Numbered from the stretch's first letter, positions 1 to 5,612 are shown. The stretch: 6,608 nt of DNA from Oscillospiraceae bacterium (GCA_029009035.1 JAQXJQ010000089.1:1-6608), one strand, 5' to 3'. Numbers and translations: made by a program. The notes: generated from the letters alone by a model not told the origin.

Positions 1-1
1 A

Positions 2-75
2 TGGAGCGGGTGATGGGAATCGAACCCACGCGACCAGCTTGGAAGGCTGGGATTCTACCATTGAACTACACCCGC
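2..75 (-). tRNA. tRNA-Gly (UCC anticodon)
   Basis: Read on the minus strand, this folds as a complete tRNA. The acceptor stem GCGGGTG (75-69) pairs with CACCCGC (12-6). The anticodon arm is CCAGC-CTTCCAA-GCTGG, giving anticodon UCC, and the T arm contains GGTTCGATTCC. The discriminator base is T at position 5, and CCA is encoded at 4-2. UCC decodes GGA and other GGN glycine codons. The gene is read from its own promoter at 109-137 and points out of the left edge of the window. No structural defect is visible. Confidence 0.97.
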
Positions 76-108
76 AGGTCGGATGCTTCCGCAAATGTCA
101 GCTTTGGC

Positions 109-137
109 ATCATACCATAACTATATGGGGTTGTCAA
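109..137 (-). promoter_or_regulatory. Vegetative promoter of the tRNA-Gly gene
   Basis: On the minus strand there is a perfect -35 TTGACA (137-132), a 17-base spacer and a near-consensus -10 TATGAT (114-109). The -10 ends about 33 bases before the mature tRNA 5' end, which leaves room for a short 5' leader removed by RNase P. The quality of both boxes fits a highly expressed stable-RNA gene. Confidence 0.9.
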
Positions 138-236
138 TCCCTCCGAAGTAAAAAATCTGCGCGAAATTGAAAAACGGGCATAATTTATCGCCAAACACCT
201 ATGCTAATGCCATGTGAAAGTATAAGGTGGGATGAT

Positions 237-752
237 ATGCTGCTGCTGCGCGCGTTTATTGTTTACAGCTTTCTGGGTTTCTTGCTGGAGGTGGCCTTTG
301 CCCGGGTCACCCGCAGCCCCAAGCAGGACCGAAAGTGCTATATTCTGCTGCCTCTGTGCCCCGTGTACGGGGTGGGCGCGCTGATGATCCACGGCCTGGC
401 GGGTGGGGGAGAAAGCCCCCTGCGGGTGGCGGTCGCGGGTATTCTGGGCGCGGCTGCGGCGGAGCTGGGCATGGGCATCTTCTACCGCTACGCTTTGGGG
501 GTGGAGTTTTGGGACTACCGGGGACTGCGGGGCAACCTGGGCGGACTCATCTGTCCCCAGTTCTGCCTGTGCTGGGGGGTGCTGGCGTTGGTGATGGTCT
601 ATTGGGTGGACCCGCTGCTCCTGCCCCTGCTGGGGCGTATTCCCGCCGGGTTTGATCCGCCGGCGCTCTGCCTGCTGCTGGGGGATACGCTGGTGTCGGC
701 GGCGGCGCTTCGCCGCACGGGGGGCACCGATGTGCTGCGTTGGTACCGCTGA
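237..752 (+). CDS. CmpB-like membrane protein (putative ABC transporter permease family)
   Basis: This encodes a 171-residue, very hydrophobic protein. I place it in the family annotated as 'putative ABC-transporter type IV / CmpB', whose real function is poorly defined. Family-type features are an N-terminal helix ending in GFLLE (E18), a P42-V-Y44-G45 motif after the first loop, a conserved acidic residue in a helix (E76), W92-D93-Y94, N100 with G103, and a later helix with W113 and P126. About five membrane segments are visible (roughly 3-22, 37-55, 63-82, 105-124 and 140-160). The start at 237 is chosen because AAGGTGG (224-230) lies six bases upstream. An in-frame ATG at 201 would add 12 residues but has no ribosome binding site. 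No convincing promoter was found before it. It is separated from the downstream unit by a strong promoter and is probably monocistronic. Confidence 0.8.
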   Translation: MLLLRAFIVYSFLGFLLEVAFARVTRSPKQDRKCYILLPLCPVYGVGALMIHGLAGGGESPLRVAVAGILGAAAAELGMGIFYRYALGVEFWDYRGLRGNLGGLICPQFCLCWGVLALVMVYWVDPLLLPLLGRIPAGFDPPALCLLLGDTLVSAAALRRTGGTDVLRWYR

Positions 753-818
753 GGCTGCTTTACGGCGTTAAAGCCAAAAAGAGGCGGGACTTTTGGGCCA
801 ATTTCGTTTGAAATGGGA

Positions 819-847
819 TTGCCACGGGCGGGGGAAACGGATATAAT
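819..847 (+). promoter_or_regulatory. Promoter of the Lrp-aminotransferase-thrH unit
   Basis: The -35 is TTGCCA (819-824), the spacer is 17 bases and the -10 is a perfect TATAAT (842-847). Transcription should start near 853-856, giving a leader of about 43 bases before the ATG at 898. This is the best candidate for driving the whole packed run of genes to about 4033. No convincing promoter was seen inside that run except the sporulation-type candidate at 4028. Confidence 0.87.
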
Positions 848-858
848 GACCTTATTAT

Positions 859-880
859 GGGTCAGTGTTTGATTTGACCC
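859..880 (+). promoter_or_regulatory. Inverted repeat in the leader, candidate autoregulatory operator
   Basis: GGGTCA (859-864) and TGACCC (875-880) form a perfect 6-bp inverted repeat around a 10-base centre. It sits just after the predicted transcription start and directly before the AAGGAGG ribosome binding site (882-888). Lrp/AsnC regulators commonly bind dyads near their own promoters, so an operator for the regulator encoded at 898 is plausible. It could instead act as a small mRNA hairpin next to the ribosome binding site. The binding protein is inferred, not shown. Confidence 0.4.
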
Positions 881-897
881 CAAGGAGGAGACCCCCT

Positions 898-1377
898 ATG
901 AAAAAATTGCTGCAGCTTTTGGAGGACGATTGCACCCTGAGCCATGCTCAGCTGGCTGCCATGACCGGCATGACCGAGGCAGAGGTGGCTTCCGCCGTTG
1001 CACAATATGAAAAGGATGACATCATCCGCGGATATAAGGCCATCGTGGACTGGGACCGCACCGAGCGGGAGGCGGTCACCGCACTCATCGAGGTCAATGT
1101 GACCCCCCAGCGGGGCGAAGGCTTTGACCGCATTGCCGAGCGCATCTACCAGTATGACGAGGTGGAGTCCGTCTATCTGATGAGCGGCTCCTTCGACCTC
1201 ACTGTCATCATCTCCGGCAGGTCGCTGAAGGAGGTGGCCCTCTTCGTGGGCCAGAAGCTGGCTCCCCTGGAGGATGTCACCGGCACCGCCACCCACTTCA
1301 TTCTGAAGAAATATAAGGAAAAGCATCTGATCTTCCGCAAGCAGGAAGAGCAGGAAGAAAGGTTCGTGCTTGACTGA
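898..1377 (+). CDS. Lrp/AsnC family transcriptional regulator
   Basis: This encodes a 159-residue protein of normal family length. Residues about 13-45 are the winged helix-turn-helix (LSHAQLAAMTGMTEAEVASAV, then a wing ending IIRGYKAIVD). Residues about 59-137 are the RAM effector-binding domain, with the typical MSGSFDLTVII segment at 95-105. A charged tail follows (about 139-159, rich in K, E and Q). Such proteins form dimers or octamers and sense amino acids. The start at 898 follows AAGGAGG (882-888) at nine bases. A longer in-frame reading from GTG 865 would run through the ribosome binding site and is rejected. The stop overlaps the next start by one base (TGATG at 1375-1379), indicating translational coupling to the aminotransferase. 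The arrangement recalls the alaR-alaT (yugG-yugH) pair of Bacillus subtilis, so control of the neighbouring enzyme, and of itself, is the likely role. The effector is unknown. Confidence 0.93.
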   Translation: MKKLLQLLEDDCTLSHAQLAAMTGMTEAEVASAVAQYEKDDIIRGYKAIVDWDRTEREAVTALIEVNVTPQRGEGFDRIAERIYQYDEVESVYLMSGSFDLTVIISGRSLKEVALFVGQKLAPLEDVTGTATHFILKKYKEKHLIFRKQEEQEERFVLD

Positions 1378-2540
1378 TGAACTACGATCATATTCTGAAC
1401 CGGCAGATCAAGCAGGTGCAGCCCTCCGGCATCCGCAAGTATTTCGACCTGCTCAGCGGCATGGAGGACGGCATCTCTCTGGGCATCGGTGAGCCGGATT
1501 TCCAGACCCCCTGGCACATCCGTGACGCCGGCATCTACTCTCTGGAGAAGGGCTTCACCAAATATACCCCCAATGCCGGCCTCAGTGACCTGCGGCGGGA
1601 GATCTCCGGGTACTTAAAGCGCCGCTTCGACCTGGAGTACGCCCCCATGGGCCAGATCCTGGTCACCGTGGGCGGCAGCGAGGGCCTGGACCTCTGCTTC
1701 CGCTGTATTCTGGAGCCGGGTGACGAGGTCATCATCCCCACCCCCTCCTTCGTGTGCTACGGCCCCCTGGTGTCTATGACCCACGGCGTGCCCGTGCTGG
1801 TGGAGACCCGCGCGGAGAACGAGTTCCGCCTCACGGCGGAGGAGCTGAAGGCTGCCATCACGCCGAAGACCAAGGCCGTGGTGCTGCCCTTCCCCAACAA
1901 CCCCACCGGCGGCATCATGGGCCGGGAGGACCTGGAGGTGCTGGCGGAGGTGCTGCGGGGCACCGAGATCATGGTCATCTCCGATGAGATCTATGCCGAG
2001 CTGACCTACGGCCGCCGCCATGTGTCCATGGCCAACATCCCCGATATGTATGAGCGCACCATCGTGGTCAACGGCTTCTCCAAGGCCTACTCCATGACCG
2101 GCTGGCGCATGGGCTATGTCTGCGGCCCCAGGGAGCTCATCGCCGGCATGACCAAGCTCCACCAGTTCGGCATCATGTCTGCTCCCACCACCAGCCAGTA
2201 TGCCGCCATCGAGGCCATGCGCAACGGTGACCGGGACATCGAGGCCATGCGGGATGAGTACGACGGCCGCCGCCGTTTTCTGGTGGACGGCTTCCGCAAG
2301 CTGGGCCTGGAGTGCTTTGAGCCCCGGGGCGCCTTCTATACCTTCCCCTGCATCAAGTCCACCGGCCTCAGCTCCGAGGCGTTCTGCGACCGCTTCCTGG
2401 CGCAGGAGCGGGTGGCTGTGATCCCCGGCTCCGCCTTCGGTCCCGGCGGCGAGGGCTATGTCCGCGCCTGCTACGCCGCGTCCATGAAGGACCTGGACGA
2501 GGCGCTGCGCCGACTGGAGCATTTCCTGAATTCCCTGTAA
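1377..2540 (+). CDS. Class I/II PLP-dependent aminotransferase
   Basis: This encodes a 387-residue fold-type I aminotransferase of full length. The landmarks are GIRKY near the N-terminus (18-22), YTPNAGLSDLR (63-73), VGGSEG in the cofactor phosphate region (98-103), NNPTG (174-178), SDEIY with the PLP-ring aspartate D203, the Schiff-base lysine K236 in GFSKAYSMTGWRMGY, and the substrate-carboxylate arginine R363 in YVRACYA. It resembles the YugH/PatA-like group that transfers amino groups from amino acids such as alanine, aspartate or aromatic residues to 2-oxoglutarate or pyruvate. The exact substrate cannot be read from the sequence. The start overlaps the regulator's stop, and only a weak AAAGG (1358-1362) lies upstream, so translation probably depends on coupling. 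thrH follows 12 bases after the stop. The context suggests an amino-acid module, with alanine or aspartate transamination as the first guess. Confidence 0.93.
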   Translation: MNYDHILNRQIKQVQPSGIRKYFDLLSGMEDGISLGIGEPDFQTPWHIRDAGIYSLEKGFTKYTPNAGLSDLRREISGYLKRRFDLEYAPMGQILVTVGGSEGLDLCFRCILEPGDEVIIPTPSFVCYGPLVSMTHGVPVLVETRAENEFRLTAEELKAAITPKTKAVVLPFPNNPTGGIMGREDLEVLAEVLRGTEIMVISDEIYAELTYGRRHVSMANIPDMYERTIVVNGFSKAYSMTGWRMGYVCGPRELIAGMTKLHQFGIMSAPTTSQYAAIEAMRNGDRDIEAMRDEYDGRRRFLVDGFRKLGLECFEPRGAFYTFPCIKSTGLSSEAFCDRFLAQERVAVIPGSAFGPGGEGYVRACYAASMKDLDEALRRLEHFLNSL

Positions 2541-2552
2541 GGAGGTATTTTT

Positions 2553-3152
2553 ATGAATATGGTATGTCTCGATCTGGAGGGCGTTCTGGTGCCCGAGATC
2601 TGGATCGCCTTTGCCGAGGCCAGCGGCATCCCTGAGCTGAAGCGCACCACCCGGGAGGAGCCGGATTACGATAAGCTGATGCGCTGGCGTCTGGGCGTGC
2701 TCAAGGAGCACGGTCTGGGCCTCAAGGAAATTCAAGCGGTCATCGACCGGATCGACCCCATGCCGGGAGCGAAGGAGTTTCTGGATGAGCTGCGCAGCAT
2801 CACCCAGGCGGTGATCGTCAGCGACACCTTTGAGCAGTTTGCCGCCCCCCTCATGAAGAAGCTGGGGATGCCCACCATCCTGTGCAACTCTCTGGAGGTG
2901 GCGGAAAACGGGGAGATCACCGGCTTCCGTATGCGCTGCCAGCAGACCAAGCTCACCACCGTGCGCGCCTTCCAGTCCATGGGCTATGAGACCGTGGCCT
3001 TTGGCGACAGCTATAACGATCTGGGGATGATCCGGGCCAGCAAGGCGGGCTTCCTGTTCCGCTCCACCGGGCAGATCAAGGCCGACCACCCCGAGATCCC
3101 CGCCTTTGAGGAGTACGGCGAGCTGCTGGCGGCCATCAAACAGGCGCTGTAA
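2553..3152 (+). CDS. thrH: ThrH: phosphoserine phosphatase / homoserine phosphotransferase
   Basis: This encodes a 199-residue HAD-superfamily enzyme. The N-terminus, CLDLEGVLVPEIWIAFAE, is nearly identical to Pseudomonas ThrH as I remember it. HAD motif I is D7-L-E9, with Glu in place of the usual second Asp, a ThrH hallmark. Motif II is VIVSDTF (S90), motif III probably K133, and motif IV GDSYND (151-156, D152 and D156). ThrH dephosphorylates phosphoserine to serine and can pass the phosphate to homoserine, making phosphohomoserine for threonine synthesis. It is a soluble cytoplasmic enzyme. Translation is well supported by AAGGAGGT (2539-2546), which begins inside the aminotransferase stop codon, seven bases before the ATG. 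The 12-base gap marks an operon with the upstream aminotransferase, consistent with serine/threonine-related metabolism. Family assignment is confident; which activity dominates here is not known. Confidence 0.93.
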   Translation: MNMVCLDLEGVLVPEIWIAFAEASGIPELKRTTREEPDYDKLMRWRLGVLKEHGLGLKEIQAVIDRIDPMPGAKEFLDELRSITQAVIVSDTFEQFAAPLMKKLGMPTILCNSLEVAENGEITGFRMRCQQTKLTTVRAFQSMGYETVAFGDSYNDLGMIRASKAGFLFRSTGQIKADHPEIPAFEEYGELLAAIKQAL

Positions 3153-3187
3153 ATCAAAACACACCGGCTTGGCCGACGGGGGGACAT

Positions 3188-4033
3188 ATGGAGTTCAACG
3201 CTTACGCAAAGCTGAATCTTACATTGGACATTCTCCGCAAACGGGAGGACGGCTATCACGATCTTCAGATGGTGATGCAGTCCATTGACCTTTGTGACCG
3301 GCTCACCCTTTCTCCCGCCCGGGGGGAGGGGGAAATGCGCACCAATCTGGCCTATCTCCCCGCCGATGGGCGAAATCTGGCCCAGATGGCGGCGGAGGCC
3401 TTCCGCCGGGCCACGGGCAAGGGCGGGGCGGTGGACATCGCCATTGAGAAGAACATCCCGGTGTGCGCCGGCATGGGCGGCGGCAGTTCCGACGCCGCGG
3501 CGGTGCTGCGCGCCATGAACGAGCTGACCGGAGCGGGGCTTTCCCTCATGGAGCTGGCCGGGATCGGTCAGAATGTGGGCTCCGACGTGCCCTACTGCGT
3601 GCTGGGCGGCACGGCTCTGGCGGAAGGGCGGGGGGAGATCCTCACGCCGCTGCCGGCCCTGCCCCGCTGCCATGTGGTGGTGTGCAAGCCGGCCTTCCCC
3701 ATCTCCACGCCCCAGCTCTTCGCCCGGGTCAATGTGCGGCGCATCACCTGCCGCCCGGACACCCCGGGACTGATCGCCGCGCTGGAGGCGGGGGATCTGC
3801 TGGGGGTGGCCCGGCGGATGTACAATGTGTTTGAGGATGTGCTGGAGCCCCGCCGCCGCAGTGAGATCGACGCCATCAAAAGCGTCCTCATCGACAGCGG
3901 CGCCCTTGGGGCCTCCATGTCGGGCAGCGGCCCCACCGTGTTCGGCCTCTTTGACCGCGAGGACACCGCCCGGGAGGCCTTCGGCCGCCTCAGCGGACTG
4001 TATAAAGCGGTTTATCTCTGCCAAACTGTATAA
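3188..4033 (+). CDS. ispE: 4-diphosphocytidyl-2-C-methyl-D-erythritol kinase
   Basis: This encodes a 281-residue GHMP kinase of normal IspE length. IspE phosphorylates CDP-ME with ATP in the non-mevalonate (MEP) route to isopentenyl diphosphate. AYAKLNLTL at 5-13 carries catalytic K8. The ATP-binding GHMP loop is PVCAGMGGGSSDAA (91-104), with Met where Leu is usual. NVGSDVPYC carries catalytic D133. The C-terminal GASMSGSGPTVFGLF (241-255) is the third GHMP motif. The ribosome binding site is only a G-run (3178-3183) four bases before the ATG, so it is modest. The 35-base gap after thrH has no clear promoter or terminator, so cotranscription is likely although the pathways are unrelated. The stop at 4031-4033 lies inside the sigma-F-like promoter candidate for spoIIR and six bases before a long hairpin. 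Confidence 0.95.
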   Translation: MEFNAYAKLNLTLDILRKREDGYHDLQMVMQSIDLCDRLTLSPARGEGEMRTNLAYLPADGRNLAQMAAEAFRRATGKGGAVDIAIEKNIPVCAGMGGGSSDAAAVLRAMNELTGAGLSLMELAGIGQNVGSDVPYCVLGGTALAEGRGEILTPLPALPRCHVVVCKPAFPISTPQLFARVNVRRITCRPDTPGLIAALEAGDLLGVARRMYNVFEDVLEPRRRSEIDAIKSVLIDSGALGASMSGSGPTVFGLFDREDTAREAFGRLSGLYKAVYLCQTV

Positions 4034-4056
4034 ATGAGACATGCACCGTCCATAAT
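4028..4056 (+). promoter_or_regulatory. Candidate sigma-F-type promoter of spoIIR
   Basis: GTATA (4028-4032) matches the sigma-F -35 pattern GYWTA. After 15 bases comes GTCCATAAT (4048-4056), which fits the -10 core GGNNANANT at all specified positions but one. It mismatches additional weaker positions of the fuller consensus. In Bacillus subtilis spoIIR is transcribed by sigma-F in the forespore. A start about seven bases after the -10 would fall near A4063, about 20 bases before the spoIIR ATG. The -35 overlaps the end of ispE. The match is by eye against remembered consensus, so confidence is moderate. Confidence 0.5.
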
Positions 4057-4086
4057 GTAGGTACTTCTACATAGGACGGTGCATGT
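4039..4086 (+). promoter_or_regulatory. Long hairpin enclosing the spoIIR ribosome binding site and start codon
   Basis: ACATGCACCGTCC (4039-4051) is perfectly complementary to 4074-4086. Inside it TGTAG (4056-4060) pairs with CTACA (4067-4071) around a six-base loop (4061-4066), so the stem has about 18-20 pairs with one small asymmetry. The right arm contains most of the putative Shine-Dalgarno AGGACGG (4073-4079) and the ATG at 4083. It begins six bases after the ispE stop. The bases after the stem (TTATGTTTTC) are too broken for a good intrinsic terminator. Translational blocking on readthrough RNA is therefore the preferred reading, with weak termination or a protein-binding dyad as alternatives. 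Confidence 0.75.
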
Positions 4087-4718
4087 TTATGTTTTCGGCT
4101 TCCAAACGACTTCGCACATGGGAGGCGGCGCTGATGGCGGCGCTGGCCATCACCCTTCTGATCGGCGGCTGTGCCTCATCGGAGCAGGCGGCGTTGGCGG
4201 AGCGAATGCTTCGGCTCCACGTGGTGGCCGGCTCCGACGCGGCGGAGGATCAGGCTCTCAAGCTGAAGGTGCGTGACGCGGTGCTGGAGCAGGCGCAGCC
4301 GCTGCTCACGGGAGTGGAGGACAGCGCCGGCGCGGAGGCCGCGCTGCTGCCCTGCCTGGAGCTGCTCCGGCAGCGGGCGGAGGAGGCTCTGCGCCGGGAA
4401 GGCTGCGGGGAGAGGGTGTCGGTGGCCATCACCGACGAGTGGTTCCCCACCAAGACCTACGATGGCTTCGCGCTCCCGGCGGGAAACTATCGGGCGCTGA
4501 AGGTGGTCATCGGTGAGGGGAAGGGGCAGAACTGGTGGTGCGTGGTGTTTCCGCCCCTGTGCCTGGCCTCCGTCACCGAGGAGACCGCCGCCGTTGCGGT
4601 GCAGGGGGGACTGGCCCCCGGGCAGGCCGCCCTCATCACCGGACAGGACGGGGGCTATGTGCTGAAATTCAAGGTCATCGAGTGGTGGGAGGAGCTGCTG
4701 CGAAAGCTGGGGAAGTAA
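4083..4718 (+). CDS. spoIIR: Stage II sporulation protein R
   Basis: This encodes a 211-residue SpoIIR. The protein is made in the forespore and exported to the intermembrane space, where it triggers SpoIIGA to cleave pro-sigma-E in the mother cell. A charged N-terminus (KRLR) precedes a hydrophobic segment (about 15-28) ending in LIGGC, so it is either a signal anchor or a lipoprotein signal with C30. The family domain follows: RLHVVAGSD (44-52), DQALKLKVRDAV (56-67), then the strongly conserved stretch 121-160 with TYDGFALPAG, a Y-R-A-L-K-V segment, G-x-G-x-NWWCV and FPPLC. The C-terminus is KFKVIEWWEEL. The ATG at 4083 is chosen because AGGA (4073-4076) lies six bases away. The ATG at 4089 is an alternative that loses two residues. 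The start lies within a strong hairpin and behind a sigma-F-like promoter. Presence of this gene marks an endospore former. Confidence 0.93.
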   Translation: MFMFSASKRLRTWEAALMAALAITLLIGGCASSEQAALAERMLRLHVVAGSDAAEDQALKLKVRDAVLEQAQPLLTGVEDSAGAEAALLPCLELLRQRAEEALRREGCGERVSVAITDEWFPTKTYDGFALPAGNYRALKVVIGEGKGQNWWCVVFPPLCLASVTEETAAVAVQGGLAPGQAALITGQDGGYVLKFKVIEWWEELLRKLGK

Positions 4719-4751
4719 GGTCGGTGCCCTCATCTTTAACTTTACCGGAGG

Positions 4752-4808
4752 CCTTGCCTCTCCCTATGGGAGAGGTGGCAAAAATCTTCGATTTTTGACG
4801 GAGAGGGT
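4752..4808 (+). repeat. Intergenic two-hairpin repeat, copy 1 (direct)
   Basis: CCTCTCCC-TAT-GGGAGAGG (4757-4775) forms the first hairpin. CAAAAATC-TTC-GATTTTTG (4779-4797) forms the second, followed by ACGGAGAGGGT. The same plan appears inverted in the two units that follow at 4817 and 4878. This type of GGGAGAG-rich palindrome is, from memory, common between genes in Clostridium cluster IV-type genomes. It has no coding capacity and lies 33 bases after the spoIIR stop, so it belongs to the 3' region of that transcript. Confidence 0.8.
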
Positions 4809-4816
4809 ACAAATCA

Positions 4817-4877
4817 GCCCTCTCAGTCAGCGGCTCGTTCCTCACACGCTGACAGCTCTCCCAGAGGGAGAGCCAAG
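4817..4877 (-). repeat. Intergenic two-hairpin repeat, copy 2 (inverted)
   Basis: Read on the minus strand, this unit has CTTGGCTCTCCC-TCT-GGGAGAGC as hairpin 1, GTCAGCG...CGCTGAC as a second stem with a long loop, and an end in TGAGAGGGC. It is opposite in orientation to copy 1. It shares a 27-base block (4851-4877) exactly with copy 3 (4906-4932). Confidence 0.82.
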
Positions 4878-4932
4878 GCCCTCTCAGCCACCGCCTTTCG
4901 GCGGTGACAGCTCTCCCAGAGGGAGAGCCAAG
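4878..4932 (-). repeat. Intergenic two-hairpin repeat, copy 3 (inverted)
   Basis: This copy abuts copy 2 directly, head to tail. On the minus strand it has the same GGCTCTCCC-TCT-GGGAGAGC hairpin, then CACCGCC-GAAA-GGCGGTG with a GNRA-type tetraloop as the second stem. The start GCCCTCTCAG (plus strand) and the 27-base block 4906-4932 are identical to copy 2. The inner stem has a completely different sequence but the same pairing plan. Confidence 0.82.
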
Positions 4933-4968
4933 ACGGGTCCAGCCGTCAAATCCCGATTGGTAATATAT

Positions 4969-4998
4969 AAGCGAGGGTTTAGCAGCCTTCGCTTTTTT
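4969..4998 (+). terminator. Intrinsic terminator after spoIIR
   Basis: AAGCGAGG (4969-4976) pairs with CCTTCGCTT (4986-4994) with one bulged base around a nine-base loop, followed by six T residues (4993-4998). This ends plus-strand transcription from the spoIIR side. It lies 20 bases beyond the end of the minus-strand gene at 5018. On that strand the hairpin is followed only by TATATATT, so it could be a weak bidirectional terminator. Confidence 0.82.
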
Positions 4999-5017
4999 CT
5001 TCAATTATGTCTCTCTG

Positions 5018-5530
5018 TTATTTCGTTCCTGTTAATTCCACAGCTGCGATCTCTCTGGTGGGCCAGAAAGCACACAGGTGCAGGCGAATAACATGCCCAA
5101 CAAATGGTTTGAATACCTTCACGAGTTCAGGCAAAGCACGGCAGATCACTTCAGGCTCATCAATGATAATGGTTGCATGTGGGGTCCATGGGAAAGATTC
5201 TCTGGTTTCGACAGTGATAGACTCACGAAGGGCAAGCAACGCAGGCCAACTCATGTCAGGGCCGCCGAACAGCACCCGGCCCCCCGAGAATAAACCTATA
5301 TGACTAATATTTACAGGAAGCGGGGCATATTCTTCCGCAAGCCGTTTCATCTCCTCCACTACTTCGGCCTCTTTATCCAGAGCAAAGGTTCCCATACTGA
5401 TGTGAAAAGGAAGTCCCGGTGTCTGCACACCCACAAAACCTGCTTCCTGCAGTTTCCTATACCATTGTCCCATAAGCACCTGGGATTCTTCGTCCAGATC
5501 TGCCATCAATGTCAAAAACTGCTTCGCCAT
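5018..5530 (-). CDS. 2'-5' RNA ligase-like 2H phosphoesterase
   Basis: This encodes a 170-residue protein with the two signature histidine motifs of the 2H phosphoesterase superfamily: PFHISMG (H43-I-S45) and PHATIII (H118-A-T120), 75 residues apart. Each is preceded by Pro and followed by a hydrophobic strand, as in LigT/ThpR-like proteins. Members act on 2',3'-cyclic or 2'-5' phosphodiester bonds in RNA or nucleotides. The real substrate here is unknown. No signal peptide or membrane segment is visible, so it should be cytoplasmic. The start at 5530 follows GGGGGTG (5545-5539) at eight bases and a consensus-like promoter at 5612-5584. It converges on spoIIR and diverges from the unrecognised gene at 5809. 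Its base composition is less GC-rich than the genes to its left. Confidence 0.82.
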   Translation of the reverse strand: MAKQFLTLMADLDEESQVLMGQWYRKLQEAGFVGVQTPGLPFHISMGTFALDKEAEVVEEMKRLAEEYAPLPVNISHIGLFSGGRVLFGGPDMSWPALLALRESITVETRESFPWTPHATIIIDEPEVICRALPELVKVFKPFVGHVIRLHLCAFWPTREIAAVELTGTK

Positions 5531-5583
5531 ATATTCTACACCCCCATCTCAAATAGCAAGTTATCATTTGTTGGCTTATTTAC

Positions 5584-5612
5584 ATATTACTGTTTTTCTC
5601 TGTCCATATCAA
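5584..5612 (-). promoter_or_regulatory. Promoter of the 2H phosphoesterase gene
   Basis: On the minus strand, -35 TTGATA (5612-5607), a 17-base spacer and -10 TAATAT (5589-5584). Transcription should begin near 5577, giving a leader of about 47 bases before the ATG at 5530. A 10-base element GGTGAAATCG (5619-5628) lies immediately upstream of the -35 and recurs inverted at 5714-5723. Confidence 0.75.

Noticed and set aside
201..236. Twelve-residue upstream extension of the CmpB-like protein from ATG 201
   Set aside because: There is no ribosome binding site before 201, whereas AAGGTGG sits six bases before ATG 237, and the family's first membrane helix begins there.
757..774. Hairpin GCTTTA/TAAAGC after the CmpB-like gene as a terminator
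   Set aside because: The stem is only six weak pairs and is followed by CAAAAAG, with no T-run on the plus strand. On the minus strand the T-run is on the wrong side.
865..897. N-terminal extension of the Lrp regulator from GTG 865
   Set aside because: It would translate through the AAGGAGG ribosome binding site and yields an Arg/Pro-rich stretch unlike the family.
1614..3164. Long minus-strand open frame across the aminotransferase and thrH
   Set aside because: Composition artefact of GC-rich codons: rich in His, Gly, Ala and Leu, no family motifs, and fully opposite two well-supported genes.
3164..3175. Small CGGC-TTG-GCCG hairpin between thrH and ispE
   Set aside because: Only four pairs and no T-run; most likely chance in GC-rich DNA.
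3011..4042. Long minus-strand open frame opposite ispE
   Set aside because: Same artefact; low-complexity His/Gly/Arg protein without ribosome binding site or motifs, opposite a complete IspE.
4039..4091. Hairpin after ispE as a classical intrinsic terminator
   Set aside because: Stem is strong but the following bases TTATGTTTTC are interrupted, and the right arm contains the spoIIR start; kept as a regulatory hairpin instead.
4752..4932. CRISPR array
   Set aside because: Units are abutting or inverted palindromes with no regular unique spacers between identical direct repeats.
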